Source of the DNA: CAZMGV01 sp964621525 [NCBI: uncultured bacterium]
Lineage (GTDB): Bacteria; JAGRBM01
Direction: 5' to 3'
NCBI GenBank assembly: GCA_964621525.1
Contig: CAZUMS010000023.1
Coordinates: 1-64,000 of the forward strand
DNA length: 64,000 bases
A program made the position numbers and the translations under genes. Position 1 is the stretch's first letter. Every line of letters begins with the position of its first letter. The notes under the pieces are model-generated. The model worked only from the letters and a program-made list of their open reading frames with translations. It had not been told where the DNA came from and made no database searches. Below, one piece after another: positions 53,698-62,502 of the stretch.

Positions 53698-54719
53698 AGG
53701 CCTGGTATCTCGATTCCCCGCAGCACATCCGGGACCACCTGAAGGCTCGCCGCCGGGTTTTTGAACCCCGCCGGGACGGCACCGGTGCGGTTCACTGGCT
53801 GGAAGCCGGTGACGCCCCGTTCGACTCCGGACTCCCGCTTGCTCAGTATTCTCCCAAACAGTTCTTTTTCGCCGAGCGGGAAAAGCTCTTCGCCTTCGAT
53901 GGCACCGAATTCCGGGAAACGATTCCGGAAGTCCGGCCCGCCGCACTCTTCGGGGTGAAGGCCTGCGATCTCGTCGCCATCGCTTACCAGGACCACTTTT
54001 TCCGGGAAGATCCCTATTACCAGGAACGCCGCCGCCATACCCTGCTCGTCGGCATCGACTGTCTTTCGCCCTGCGAGCGGGGCTTCTGTCCCACGGTCGA
54101 TGCGGGGCCGTTTGTCCGGGAAGGCACTGCAGATCTTTCCCTTCACCCGCCCGCATCCGGCCGGAACACCTGGCTGCTGATAGCGAATACGATGCACGGG
54201 GCGGATGCCGTGAACGGCCTCGGCCTGAAACCCGCCGAAGAAGCAGTCATTCGCCAACGGACAGAAGCCGAAGCGGAAGTTGTACGACTGTTCCCTGACG
54301 CCTCGCACATTACCGAAGGCGTGAAGAAACTGAACGGCGGCCGCGTCACGCCGGAGCTCTGGGACAGGCTGGGAGTCCAGTGCTTCGCCTGTTCGGGCTG
54401 CACGAACCTGTGCCCCACCTGCTCCTGCTTCGCAACCTATGACCGGCCGGTTGAAAGTCCGGGCAGTTCAGGAGCATTTGAACGCGAGCGGTGCTGGGAC
54501 TCGTGCCTCTACGAAGGATTCCAGAAGGAAGCCAGCGGCCACCACCCTCAACCCACGCCCGGTCAGCGGGTGTTCCGCTACTGGTACCACAAATTTTCGG
54601 ACGACTACTTGCCGGAGTTCGGCCGGCACGGCTGCGTGGGATGCGGCCGGTGCGAGCAGACCTGCCTCGGCGTGATTGGCGTGCACTCCATCATGAAAAG
54701 GATCGTGGCGGGCTCATGA
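53694..54719 (+). CDS. 4Fe-4S electron-transfer subunit (HydB/AsrA-like)
   Basis: The 341-residue protein resembles the beta subunit of sulfhydrogenases and the A subunit of anaerobic sulfite reductase. The N-terminal 240 residues contain PAALFGVKACDLVAIA, typical of this family. The C-terminus has two 4Fe-4S motif clusters: CFACSGCTNLCPTCSCF and CVGCGRCEQTCLG. The start at 53694 overlaps the fdhF stop and the stop overlaps the next start, both as ATGA. It should pass electrons between the formate site and the flavin subunit. Confidence 0.85.
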   Translation: MKAWYLDSPQHIRDHLKARRRVFEPRRDGTGAVHWLEAGDAPFDSGLPLAQYSPKQFFFAEREKLFAFDGTEFRETIPEVRPAALFGVKACDLVAIAYQDHFFREDPYYQERRRHTLLVGIDCLSPCERGFCPTVDAGPFVREGTADLSLHPPASGRNTWLLIANTMHGADAVNGLGLKPAEEAVIRQRTEAEAEVVRLFPDASHITEGVKKLNGGRVTPELWDRLGVQCFACSGCTNLCPTCSCFATYDRPVESPGSSGAFERERCWDSCLYEGFQKEASGHHPQPTPGQRVFRYWYHKFSDDYLPEFGRHGCVGCGRCEQTCLGVIGVHSIMKRIVAGS

Positions 54720-55564
54720 ACGGACTTCTCACTCCCCATGCAGTCCGCCTCGTCTCTGTCTACGACGATGGCGAGGACGCACGGCACTTCACCTTCGAGC
54801 CCGTGAAACAGGGGCCTGCAATTCCGGCGGAACCGGGACAATTTTTCATGCTCACCCTGCCGGGAAAAGGCGAAGCGCCGTTCACCTATACGAGCACGCC
54901 GGACTCCGGCGGCCGTTTCGGCGCAGTCGTTCGCCGGGTGGGCCTGCTCACGCGGGAGCTTTTTGGGCTCAAGGCCGGCGCCGTTCTCGGCTGCCGGGGG
55001 CCTTACGGGCACGGCTGGCCAATGGAAGATATCCGCGGTCAACGGGTGCTGGTCGTGTCGGGAGGCTGCGGGCTCGCGCCACTGGCCGGAGCGGTTTCCC
55101 GCCTCGCCAAGGACGGAACGCCCGTAGCCGTGATCTATGGAGCCCGGACTCCTGCTTCGCAGGTACTTGCGCGGGAGCGGGCCTCGTGGGCGGACCGAAT
55201 CCCGCTGTTTGAAACCTTCGATTCACCCGTACCGGGGAAAACCCGTATCGGCACGCCGCTCATTGCCGTCGAGGAAGCGGTGGCGGCTCTCGGCGGCGAG
55301 CCCGGCGCAGTGCTCACCTGCGGCCCCGAGGCCATGATGGACCCGGTGGCCGAGGCCATGGTCAGGCGGGGCGTCCCCGCCGGCCGGATCTGGCTGTCGC
55401 TCGAACGGCGTATGCACTGCGGTGTCGGCCTGTGCGGGCACTGCTACGTGGCCCAGACCTATGCCTGCAAACAGGGTCCCACCTACCGGTGGGATGAACT
55501 TCAGATGCTGAGGGAACGGGCTCCGGCCTGGCCTTCGCACCTGAGAGAGGTACGGCACTGCTGA
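54716..55564 (+). CDS. FAD/NAD(P)-binding, 2Fe-2S oxidoreductase subunit (HydG/AsrB-like)
   Basis: The 282-residue protein is a ferredoxin-NADP+ reductase-like subunit. The FAD domain includes FTYTSTPDSGGRF and GCRGPYGHGWPM. The NAD(P) domain includes VLVVSGGCGLAPLAGAV and VLTCGPEAMMDPV. The C-terminal 2Fe-2S site is CGVGLCGHCYVAQTYAC, like dihydroorotate dehydrogenase electron-transfer subunits. It probably couples formate oxidation to NAD(P) or the reverse. The start overlaps the previous stop as ATGA, and its TGA overlaps the next ATG by one base. Confidence 0.88.
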   Translation: MNGLLTPHAVRLVSVYDDGEDARHFTFEPVKQGPAIPAEPGQFFMLTLPGKGEAPFTYTSTPDSGGRFGAVVRRVGLLTRELFGLKAGAVLGCRGPYGHGWPMEDIRGQRVLVVSGGCGLAPLAGAVSRLAKDGTPVAVIYGARTPASQVLARERASWADRIPLFETFDSPVPGKTRIGTPLIAVEEAVAALGGEPGAVLTCGPEAMMDPVAEAMVRRGVPAGRIWLSLERRMHCGVGLCGHCYVAQTYACKQGPTYRWDELQMLRERAPAWPSHLREVRHC

Positions 55565-56397
55565 TGGATAACCCGGTTGCCAGTTTCGACGCCTACGCTC
55601 CCGCCCAGATCGCCGAACGGGTGGAGCAGGCTGGAATCACCAAGGCGGGCGCGCCCTTCAGGAAACTGTTCCCGCTCGCCGTGCTGGCCGGATCGTTCAT
55701 TGCCCTCGGCGCCGCCTTTTATACCAACACGCTCGCCGGGCTCGATCTCGGCTACGGACTGAACCGGCTAATTTCGGCCCTCACCTTCTGCCTCGGCCTG
55801 ATTCTGGTCATCGTCGCCGGAGCCGAGCTTTTCACCGGAAATACGCTCATCGTCATGGCCTGGGTAGACGGCAAAGTCCCCCTGTCACGCCTGCTCAGGA
55901 ACTGGGGGATCGTTTATGCGGGAAATCTCGCCGGTGCCCTCGCGACAGCCTATGTGATGAGCCACGCGCGCCTCTGGGATCCTCACTCCGACCCATCGGG
56001 GGCACTAGCCATCAAGATCGCCGCTTCAAAGGTGAATCTGCCCGTAGCGACGGCCTTCCTCTCCGGAATATTCTGTAACGCCCTCGTCTGCCTCGCCGTC
56101 TGGCTGTGCTTCAGCGCCCGGACCACGACGGACAGGATTCTCTCGATCCTCTTTCCCATCAGCGCTTTTGTCGCTCTGGGGTTCGAGCATTCGGTTGCCA
56201 ACATGTATTTCATTCCGCTCGGCATCTTCCTGTCGGGACGAAGCGACCTCCCGGCGGCCTATGGCACAGGATCGCTCCCGGACTGGACGGGCTTCGTCCA
56301 CAACCTCGTACCCGTGACTCTTGGCAATATCGTCGGCGGCGGGCTGCTGGTGGCAGGTGTCTACGGCTTCATCTACCTGCGCCCGGCAAAATCCTGA
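55564..56397 (+). CDS. focA: formate/nitrite transporter family channel
   Basis: The 277-residue protein has six transmembrane segments of the FNT pentameric channel family. The sequence shows the family features GAELFTGNTLIVMAWVDGKV, RNWGIVYAGNLAGALATAY, LSGIFCNALVCLAVWLCFSARTTTDRILSI and the conserved His segment GFEHSVANMYFIPLGI. It is coupled to the formate dehydrogenase operon by a one-base overlap (TGATG), so the channel most likely carries formate. A nitrite role is less likely from context. Confidence 0.92.
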   Translation: MDNPVASFDAYAPAQIAERVEQAGITKAGAPFRKLFPLAVLAGSFIALGAAFYTNTLAGLDLGYGLNRLISALTFCLGLILVIVAGAELFTGNTLIVMAWVDGKVPLSRLLRNWGIVYAGNLAGALATAYVMSHARLWDPHSDPSGALAIKIAASKVNLPVATAFLSGIFCNALVCLAVWLCFSARTTTDRILSILFPISAFVALGFEHSVANMYFIPLGIFLSGRSDLPAAYGTGSLPDWTGFVHNLVPVTLGNIVGGGLLVAGVYGFIYLRPAKS

Positions 56398-56400
56398 ACG

Positions 56401-58494
56401 TCAGCTTTTGACAAGATGCAGCTTCGGTTCGTCTAGAATCGACCGGAGTTTGAGGGCCAGCATCTCCGCTGTGAACAGTTTGTGCAGGAAATGCACGCCT
56501 TCGTGGCGAACGCCGTGATAGAGCACGACGTTGTCCGTATAACCGGAAATATAGAGTACATGAGCCTGCGGCCGGAGCGTCTTCAGCCGGGCAACGAGCT
56601 CGGGGCCGGTCATCTTGGGCATCACGACGTCAGTCACGACGATATCAATGGGCCCGCCGAAACGCTCGACGAGGTGCATGCCGTCGGCCCCATCGTCCGC
56701 CTCGATCACCGTGTAGCCCAGGGTCGTGAGGAGCCGTGCGTTCACGCTGCGAAGCTGGAGGTCGTCTTCCACGAGCAGCACCGTCTCGTCACCCCGCGGC
56801 AGCACCGCAGGGCGGCCCGCCAGCGGCTTCAGCGGCTCGGCACGGCCCTGTTCGGCGGGGAAATAGAGCTTGAACGTCGTCCCCTGCCCGATTTCCGAAT
56901 AGACCTCGATGTGGCCGCCGTTCTGCTTGACGATGCCGTGCACCGACGAGAGTCCTAACCCCGTCCCCTTGCCTACGCCTTTCGTGGTAAAGAACGGCTC
57001 AAAAATCCGTTCGCGAATTTCGGGCGGGATTCCCGCACCTGTATCGCTGACAGCGAGCATGACGCACGGGCGGGATTCGCCCGGCTGCTGCCCCCCACCT
57101 GGCTGGCGCATGGCGTTGAACACCTCGATCACGATGGTCCCGCTGTCCCGGATCGCATCCCGGGCGTTCACCACGAGGTTAAGCAGCGCCTGCTCGAGCT
57201 GGGTCACGGCGGCCTTCACCGGCCGGAGATTCTCGCCGACAAGGAACTTGAGCGTGATCCGTTCGCCGACGGCGCGGACGAGCAGCGGCTGCATGCGGTG
57301 CACCACTTCGCCGATATCGAGGTCCTGGACCTGGACGACTTCCTTGCGCGCAAAGGCGAGAAGCCGGTGCGTCACCTGCGAGGCCCGCTGGGTCGCCGAG
57401 AGAATGCCGTTCACGTCGACCATCCGTGGGTCGCCGCCGTCCATGCCGATCCGGAGCAGCTCGCCGTGGCTCACGATGACGTTGAGAATGTTGTTGAAGT
57501 CGTGCGCGATACCGCCCACGAGCTGGCCCATGGCGTCGAGCCGCTGCACCTGCGCGAGTTGATCGGCAAGCCTGCGCTGTTCGGTGATGTCGTAAGCCAC
57601 CAGGATGACCTGGCCGCCGCCGTCGCTGCCGCTTTCGAGCGGAGACACCCGGGCCTCGAACCACTGGGCTTCGCCGTCACGAACGACCTTGAAGTCAAAG
57701 CGGGCGGGTTCACGGGTATCGATGACCGTGCGGATCGCCTCGAGCACCGGTAGCACTTCGGGCGGGCTCATCACGTCCGTAAGGTGTTTCCTCTCCAGAT
57801 CGCCGCTCGCGGCGGCCGGGATCAGCGAGTGGTCGTCTGAGCCGAACACAGTGACGAAACGGCCGTCCCGGGAGAGCACGAACGCCTGGCCGGGTACAGC
57901 GCGGGCGAGGCCGCCCAAGGTGTGTTCGGCGCTCTTGCGCTTCATGAACTGTCCCGCGAAGAAGATCGAGATGGCGCTCGACATGAGCGCGAGCGCCAGT
58001 GTCGCGCCGGCAAAAATGCCGGCGCTTCGCTCGCGGAAATCCCGGATCACCTGATCGCTGGCGCCGACAATGACCGTCCCGATCTTGCCGGGTGTTACCA
58101 GCCCTTCGACCGGCAGTTCTTCCAGAATCAGCCCCTGCCCGGTCGAGGAAACGGAAACCGTCTTTCCGCCGCGGCGTCCATCTGAAGCGCCTGCTGCGGC
58201 ATAGGTGGCGATCGTTTCCCCCTGGCGGTTCACCACCTTCACCAGAGCGATTTCGGGATTGTCCTTGGTTGCGTCGAGTGCGGACCAGACCTGGTCGTTG
58301 TCGTCGAACTCGATGCCTGCGCGGACGTTGAAGGCGAGCATCCGGCCCACCGTGCGGGCGCGCTGGCGGAGCTGGGCGGTGGCGTCCTGCTCGAGGTAAC
58401 TATACACAGACCATCCCGCGCCGGCGGCGACCAGCACGGAAAGCAGCACGATGGCCGCCACGAAGGTTCCCTTGATATTGCCCTCGAACATCAT
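56401..58494 (-). CDS. hybrid histidine kinase with CHASE8-like sensor, PAS and receiver
   Basis: The 697-residue protein starts with a transmembrane helix (AAIVLLSVLVAAGAGWSVY). A periplasmic domain resembling CHASE8 follows (AQLRQRARTVGRMLAFNVRAGIEFDD), and then a second transmembrane helix. A PAS-like region precedes the HisKA motif GGIAHDFNNILN. ATPase motifs NLVVNARDAI, DTGAGIPPE and GTGLGLSSVHGI follow, then a receiver with VVTDVVMPKMTG. No output domain is present. The start at 58494 or 58491 follows AAGGGA; a frame from 58581 adds an unlikely N-terminus. It is convergent with focA, with a 3-base gap. Confidence 0.9.
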   Translation of the reverse strand: MMFEGNIKGTFVAAIVLLSVLVAAGAGWSVYSYLEQDATAQLRQRARTVGRMLAFNVRAGIEFDDNDQVWSALDATKDNPEIALVKVVNRQGETIATYAAAGASDGRRGGKTVSVSSTGQGLILEELPVEGLVTPGKIGTVIVGASDQVIRDFRERSAGIFAGATLALALMSSAISIFFAGQFMKRKSAEHTLGGLARAVPGQAFVLSRDGRFVTVFGSDDHSLIPAAASGDLERKHLTDVMSPPEVLPVLEAIRTVIDTREPARFDFKVVRDGEAQWFEARVSPLESGSDGGGQVILVAYDITEQRRLADQLAQVQRLDAMGQLVGGIAHDFNNILNVIVSHGELLRIGMDGGDPRMVDVNGILSATQRASQVTHRLLAFARKEVVQVQDLDIGEVVHRMQPLLVRAVGERITLKFLVGENLRPVKAAVTQLEQALLNLVVNARDAIRDSGTIVIEVFNAMRQPGGGQQPGESRPCVMLAVSDTGAGIPPEIRERIFEPFFTTKGVGKGTGLGLSSVHGIVKQNGGHIEVYSEIGQGTTFKLYFPAEQGRAEPLKPLAGRPAVLPRGDETVLLVEDDLQLRSVNARLLTTLGYTVIEADDGADGMHLVERFGGPIDIVVTDVVMPKMTGPELVARLKTLRPQAHVLYISGYTDNVVLYHGVRHEGVHFLHKLFTAEMLALKLRSILDEPKLHLVKS

Positions 58495-58594
58495 TCCCTT
58501 AAAGACCCTGAATAACGACGATACCAAAAAGTAAACATCCTTCACAGGGGGAACCGGCAGTTCCCCTGTGATCAGGATCACGGAATGAAACGGG

Positions 58595-59386
58595 TTATTT
58601 CCGGCCTCGGGTCGCCGGTTTGAGGGAGCGATAGGCGAGTTTCGCCACCGTGCGGTCGGGAATCATGTTCGAAAGCGCCGCACCGATCTGGTTAAAAGCT
58701 CCCGAAACCGCGAAACTGCCTCCTTTTTCGAGGGTCTTCACGGCAAAACGGGCGACATCGGCAGGCGCCTGTATGAGCTGTGACGGCAGGGTCGAGGCAT
58801 CCGACCCCTGGACATCGAGGAATTCAGTTTCGGTCACGCCCGGGCAGACGCAGCAGATCCGCACGCCGGACTTTTCGTATTCGACGGCCAGCGACTTTGA
58901 GAACGAGACGACGAATGCCTTGGTCGCCGAGTAAGTCGACATGAGCGGCATCGGCATGAGCCCCGCCATGGAGGCGATGTTCAGCAGGAATCCGGAACCG
59001 GCGGCCTTGAAACGCGGAAGATAGAGATGACACAGGTGCGTAAGCGCCCGGACGTTCAGGTCGATCATCCGGGTTTCCGTCTCCGCGTCGATCTTCTCGA
59101 ACCTGCCGATAGTCCCGAACCCGGCGTTGTTCACGAGCCCCGTCACCTGGATACCTTTCGAATCCAGATCCTTCGCCATGCAGTCGATGGCAGCGAGATC
59201 CGTGAGATCTACGGCATACGGCACGGCACCGATGCCGTGCTTCTGTTCCAGGTCTCCGGCAAGTTCCTCCAGCAGCTTCCTCGTACGCGCCACAAGTATG
59301 AGGTTGTATTTCCGCGCCGCCAGCTCGCGGCAGATTTCCTTCCCGATTCCCTTCGACGCACCTGTAACGATGACATGACTGGCCAT
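58595..59386 (-). CDS. short-chain dehydrogenase/reductase
   Basis: The 263-residue protein is a classical SDR. The cofactor motif is TGASKGIGKEIC, followed by NNAGFG, the catalytic Ser in NIASMAG and YSATK with Tyr and Lys. The Arg in ARTRK after the second beta strand suggests NADPH use. The C-terminal region (AKLAYRSLK) is basic. The substrate is unknown; relatives act on fatty-acid-like or steroid-like ketones. It starts 101 bases upstream of the hybrid kinase gene on the same strand. Confidence 0.93.
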   Translation of the reverse strand: MASHVIVTGASKGIGKEICRELAARKYNLILVARTRKLLEELAGDLEQKHGIGAVPYAVDLTDLAAIDCMAKDLDSKGIQVTGLVNNAGFGTIGRFEKIDAETETRMIDLNVRALTHLCHLYLPRFKAAGSGFLLNIASMAGLMPMPLMSTYSATKAFVVSFSKSLAVEYEKSGVRICCVCPGVTETEFLDVQGSDASTLPSQLIQAPADVARFAVKTLEKGGSFAVSGAFNQIGAALSNMIPDRTVAKLAYRSLKPATRGRK

Positions 59387-59465
59387 TCCTGCTCCCTTCG
59401 AGCCATTCCGGATTCTTTATCGGTTATCGGCGCAGATCGGCAAAGGCATGATGTTCTTATCAACG

Positions 59466-59493
59466 ACAAAGGGGCGCCTGAGCGCCCCTTTGT
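59466..59493 (-). terminator. Rho-independent terminator of the third diiron gene
   Basis: ACAAAGGGGCGC and GCGCCCCTTTGT form a perfect 12-bp stem with a CTGA loop. It lies 26 bases after the diiron gene stop on the minus strand and is followed by a TCGTTGAT stretch. It separates that gene from the SDR gene. Confidence 0.82.
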
Positions 59494-59519
59494 GTCCGGT
59501 TCCGGTGAAGCGGGTTCAG

Positions 59520-60608
59520 TCAGTCGTAGGCGCCCTCGGTCGCCTTCGACTCGGTGGAGACCGCATTCATGTCCTTCACGAGCCCGATCTCCTTGTACTT
59601 GCCCGCCGTCCGTTCGGTGATGAGACCGATCTTCTTGAGGTGCGGGATCACGGCGTGGGTGTACATGAGGGACTTCGACTCGACCGCTTCCTTCGACTGG
59701 TAGAGCACCGGGGCAAGCGCCGAAGCGCTGATGCCCCACTGAGGCCCGAGCTCGGCGAGCGGGCCGTGGTACTGGCCCGCGTTCAGGCATTCCAGAATGC
59801 CGAACGCCCAGTCTTCCAGATCGTCACGCATGCCCGGGTCGTCCTTGCAGTCGATGACAGTCTTCTGCATCGAGATGATGCCGAAGGCCGCGTGCCGGGA
59901 CTCGTCGAGCCGGACGCGCTTCAGCATCTCGCGGAGGAACGGCACATCCGTGCCGCCTTCCAGCATGCCCATGATCCCGAGCGCCATGCCCTCGAACAGG
60001 GTCTGCATGCCGAGGGTCTTCTTCTGCCAGGTGTCGGCCTTGAGGAGTTCTTCGAGAAGGAACTTGATGTTCGGGTCCACCGGGTAGATCTTGCCGACCT
60101 TGCGCTGGAGGAACTTGGCGAACGCCTCGATGTGGCGGACTTCATCGAACGTCTGGGCGCCGGCGTAGAACTTCATGTCCATGTCGGGGCAGGCGTTCGT
60201 GAGCTGGCCGCAGATCTGGAGGGCGGCCTGCTCGCCGTGCAGGAGCTGCGAGCAGATGTAGGCCATGTTCTCCCAGGCAGCCTGCCGCTGTTCGCTCTCG
60301 GGGCGGCCCTGCATCTTGAGCAGCTGGCAGATGATCGAATAGTTCGGGTCCATGCCCCAGTGTTCCTTGGGGTCGATCTTCGTGGACCAGTCCAGATCCT
60401 TCTCCGCGTTCCACTGGCGCACCTTGCTGATCTCATAGAGACGGCGCAGGTCTTCCACCTGGCCCGTGTAGTCCCAGTTCCAGGAGACATCGAGCGGGGC
60501 GTCGAATTCGAGCGCGTCCCGCATGTTCCGGATCTCTTCCTTGTCGTTCCACTCGATACCGGCGAACTTGCCGTACATCTTGCGGTGTTCCTTGTTCAGA
60601 AGTTCCAT
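59520..60608 (-). CDS. ferritin-like diiron protein, probable oxygenase
   Basis: The 362-residue protein has the diiron ligand set E126 (HGEQ), E156-x-x-H159 (FDEVRH), E206 (LFEG) and E236-x-x-H239 (LDESRH). An N-terminal extension of about 100 residues, rich in Trp and Asp, precedes the bundle. This differs from the other two diiron proteins in the window. GGAGAC before ATG 60608 decides the start; a frame open from 60656 is longer but unlikely. It lies 76 bases downstream of a TetR regulator in the same direction, so it is probably its target. Confidence 0.8.
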   Translation of the reverse strand: MELLNKEHRKMYGKFAGIEWNDKEEIRNMRDALEFDAPLDVSWNWDYTGQVEDLRRLYEISKVRQWNAEKDLDWSTKIDPKEHWGMDPNYSIICQLLKMQGRPESEQRQAAWENMAYICSQLLHGEQAALQICGQLTNACPDMDMKFYAGAQTFDEVRHIEAFAKFLQRKVGKIYPVDPNIKFLLEELLKADTWQKKTLGMQTLFEGMALGIMGMLEGGTDVPFLREMLKRVRLDESRHAAFGIISMQKTVIDCKDDPGMRDDLEDWAFGILECLNAGQYHGPLAELGPQWGISASALAPVLYQSKEAVESKSLMYTHAVIPHLKKIGLITERTAGKYKEIGLVKDMNAVSTESKATEGAYD

Positions 60609-60684
60609 GGGCACTGTCTCCTTGGTATGCCGTCCGCCGCTGCCGCCGCCGGTCATCCGGGTGCGGCGCGACGGCCGGGAAAAA

Positions 60685-61383
60685 TTACCGGCTGTCTCCT
60701 GCCGCGGGCCCGAGACCCGACCGCAGGAAATTCTTCAGTTCCGTCTTGCGTGCTTCCACCCGGCGCGGTTCGAACTGGTCGCCGCCGATCATCCCGGAGC
60801 CGAACTCGCCCGAGGCGAAGTGGAAGATCGTCGCGCCGATCAGCGTCTGCACGAAATGGCCGATGGACTGCTGGCGGAACACGCCAGCGTCCATGCCCGC
60901 CTTCATGAGCGTGACGACCTTCTGGATGATAAGTCTCAGGTAACGGCCGTGCCGGTTCAGCAGCTCCTCGCGGGAGAGCCCCGCGTCCTCGAAGTCGCGC
61001 TCGACCATGGAGCGGAGCAGCAGCTTCGCCGTGTTCGGATTGTCCGCCATGAAGCCGGTCCAGACATCCACGATGCGGTCGAGCTGGGTCCAGGGACCGG
61101 CCGAGGTATCGGCCTCGTGTTCCAGCGTTTCCCAGAGCCGCCTGAACAGCCGCTCCAGCACCGAGGCGTAGATTTCGGTCTTCGACTTGAAGTGATGGAA
61201 GAGGCTCGACTTGGAGAGATCCGCCTTCTCGGCCACCTCGGCGAGGCCCACACCCGAGAATCCCCGGATGGCAAAAAGAGCCTCCGCCACATCCAGAATA
61301 CGGTCCTGGGACGGGTGGCGGATCAGTTCGGGGCTTTTCGCGGCAGCACTCACTGGGCGGACGGCTCCTTCCAAACCTGACAA
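60685..61383 (-). CDS. TetR/AcrR-family transcriptional regulator
   Basis: The 232-residue protein has a TetR DNA-binding domain at residues 25-75: RILDVAEALFAIRGFSGVGLAEVAEKADLSKSSLFHHFKSKTEIY. The ligand domain follows, ending near RSGLGPAAGD. A perfect palindrome lies 12-27 bases upstream of its start, typical of autoregulation. The diiron protein gene follows on the same strand, and a VOC-family gene is divergent. The regulator likely controls both sides. Confidence 0.93.
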   Translation of the reverse strand: MSGLEGAVRPVSAAAKSPELIRHPSQDRILDVAEALFAIRGFSGVGLAEVAEKADLSKSSLFHHFKSKTEIYASVLERLFRRLWETLEHEADTSAGPWTQLDRIVDVWTGFMADNPNTAKLLLRSMVERDFEDAGLSREELLNRHGRYLRLIIQKVVTLMKAGMDAGVFRQQSIGHFVQTLIGATIFHFASGEFGSGMIGGDQFEPRRVEARKTELKNFLRSGLGPAAGDSR

Positions 61384-61394
61384 AAGTCAGTCTA

Positions 61395-61410
61395 CCGACC
61401 GTTCGGTCGG
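61395..61410. promoter_or_regulatory. Probable TetR operator CCGACCG-TT-CGGTCGG
   Basis: A 7+7 perfect inverted repeat with a TT centre lies 12 bases upstream of the tetR start, in the divergent promoter region with the VOC gene. Related TetR operators share CCGACCG-type half-sites. It is the best candidate for self-regulation. Confidence 0.7.
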
Positions 61411-61503
61411 GCGTCAAGATAATTCTACTCCCGCGAATTTGCCGCTTGTGGCCGGATTAAGTTCGGTATATATACGGTTATCCGAGCCTCCAAGGAGAGT
61501 CCC

Positions 61504-61968
61504 ATGCCGAAGAAAGTCCCGTTCGTTCCCAAAGGCGATGCCGTTCTGAACCCCTATCTGGCCGTGAAGGATGCCAAGGAGGCGATCCACTGGTACACCA
61601 AAATTCTCGGTGGTAAGTTCCTCTACCAGATCGACATGCCAGGCGGCGCGATCGGCCACGCGGAGATCGAGTTCGGCGGCATCAAGCTCATGCTGGCCGA
61701 CGAACAGCCCGCCTGGGGAAATCTCAGCCCCAAGTCCATCGGCGGCTCTCCGGTGACGATGCACCTCTACGTCAAGGACGTGGACAAGACTTATAAAAAA
61801 GCACTCGCCGCCGGCGCCACCTCCCAGATGGAACCCCGCACGGAGTTTTACGGCAACCGCGCCTGCAACATCACCGACCCCTTCGGCCACCGCTGGATGA
61901 TCGCGACCCAGGTCGAGGTCGTCCCCGTTAAAGAGATGAAGAAGCGGGCGAGGAAGCTGTTCGGGTGA
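61504..61968 (+). CDS. VOC-family (glyoxalase/bleomycin-resistance-like) protein
   Basis: The 154-residue protein has the paired beta-alpha-beta-beta-beta VOC fold: LNPYLAVKDAKEAIHWYTKILGGKFLYQIDMPGG, HAEIEFGGIKLMLADE, and the second half VTMHLYVKDVDKTYKKALAAGATSQMEPRTEFYGNRACNITDPFGHRWMIA. It resembles PhnB/YdcH-like proteins. A metal-binding His and Glu pattern (H, E, H) is visible. Function is unknown. AAGGAGA precedes the start. It is divergent from the tetR gene and may share its operator. Confidence 0.88.
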   Translation: MPKKVPFVPKGDAVLNPYLAVKDAKEAIHWYTKILGGKFLYQIDMPGGAIGHAEIEFGGIKLMLADEQPAWGNLSPKSIGGSPVTMHLYVKDVDKTYKKALAAGATSQMEPRTEFYGNRACNITDPFGHRWMIATQVEVVPVKEMKKRARKLFG

Positions 61969-61997
61969 TGAGCCCGACCGAGCGGCCCTGGAATAAA

Positions 61998-62026
61998 AAA
62001 CGGCCTCCCTTCGGGGGAGGCCGTTT
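61998..62026. terminator. Bidirectional terminator between VOC and ndk genes
   Basis: The stem AAACGGCCTCCC pairs with GGGAGGCCGTTT around a 5-base loop. An A-rich tract before it and a TTT after it suit termination from both directions between the convergent genes. Confidence 0.82.
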
Positions 62027-62052
62027 CGGTTTCAGGCGTGACGCGCGGGTGC

Positions 62053-62484
62053 TTACTTGCGTCCCACGTAGACCTGCCGCTGGGGGAAGAACCAGCCGAT
62101 TTCGAACTTCGCGGTGTCCGGGGCGTCGGAGCCGTGGACGGCGTTCCGCTCGATGTTGGTGCCGAAGAGCTTCCTGAGCGTGCCGGCGTCGGCCTTCTCC
62201 GGGTTCGTGGCACCCATGATCTCGCGGTTCTTCGCGATGGCGTTCTCACCTTCCAGCACCATGAGGAGCACCGGGCCTTCGGTCATGAATTTGATGAGGT
62301 CGGGGAAGAACGGCCGCGCCTTGTGGACGGCGTAGAAGCCTTCCACTTCCTCTTTCGAGAGATGCTTCATCTGGGCCGCGACGACGCGCAGCCCCTTCTC
62401 CTCGAACTTTGCGATGATTCCGCCGATCGCGTTCTTCTGAACGGCATCCGGCTTGATGATGGAAAGGGTCTGTTCGATAGCCAT
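62053..62484 (-). CDS. ndk: nucleoside diphosphate kinase
   Basis: The 143-residue enzyme balances NTP pools. The sequence has [23 protein letters not shown] at the start, the [19 protein letters not shown] segment and the catalytic His in [20 protein letters not shown]. The length fits prokaryotic NDK. It is the last gene of a sucC-sucD-ndk cluster on the minus strand, starting 18 bases after sucD, as in many proteobacterial genomes. Confidence 0.97.
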   Translation of the reverse strand: MAIEQTLSIIKPDAVQKNAIGGIIAKFEEKGLRVVAAQMKHLSKEEVEGFYAVHKARPFFPDLIKFMTEGPVLLMVLEGENAIAKNREIMGATNPEKADAGTLRKLFGTNIERNAVHGSDAPDTAKFEIGWFFPQRQVYVGRK

Positions 62485-62502
62485 TACGGGATCTTTCTCC
62501 TG

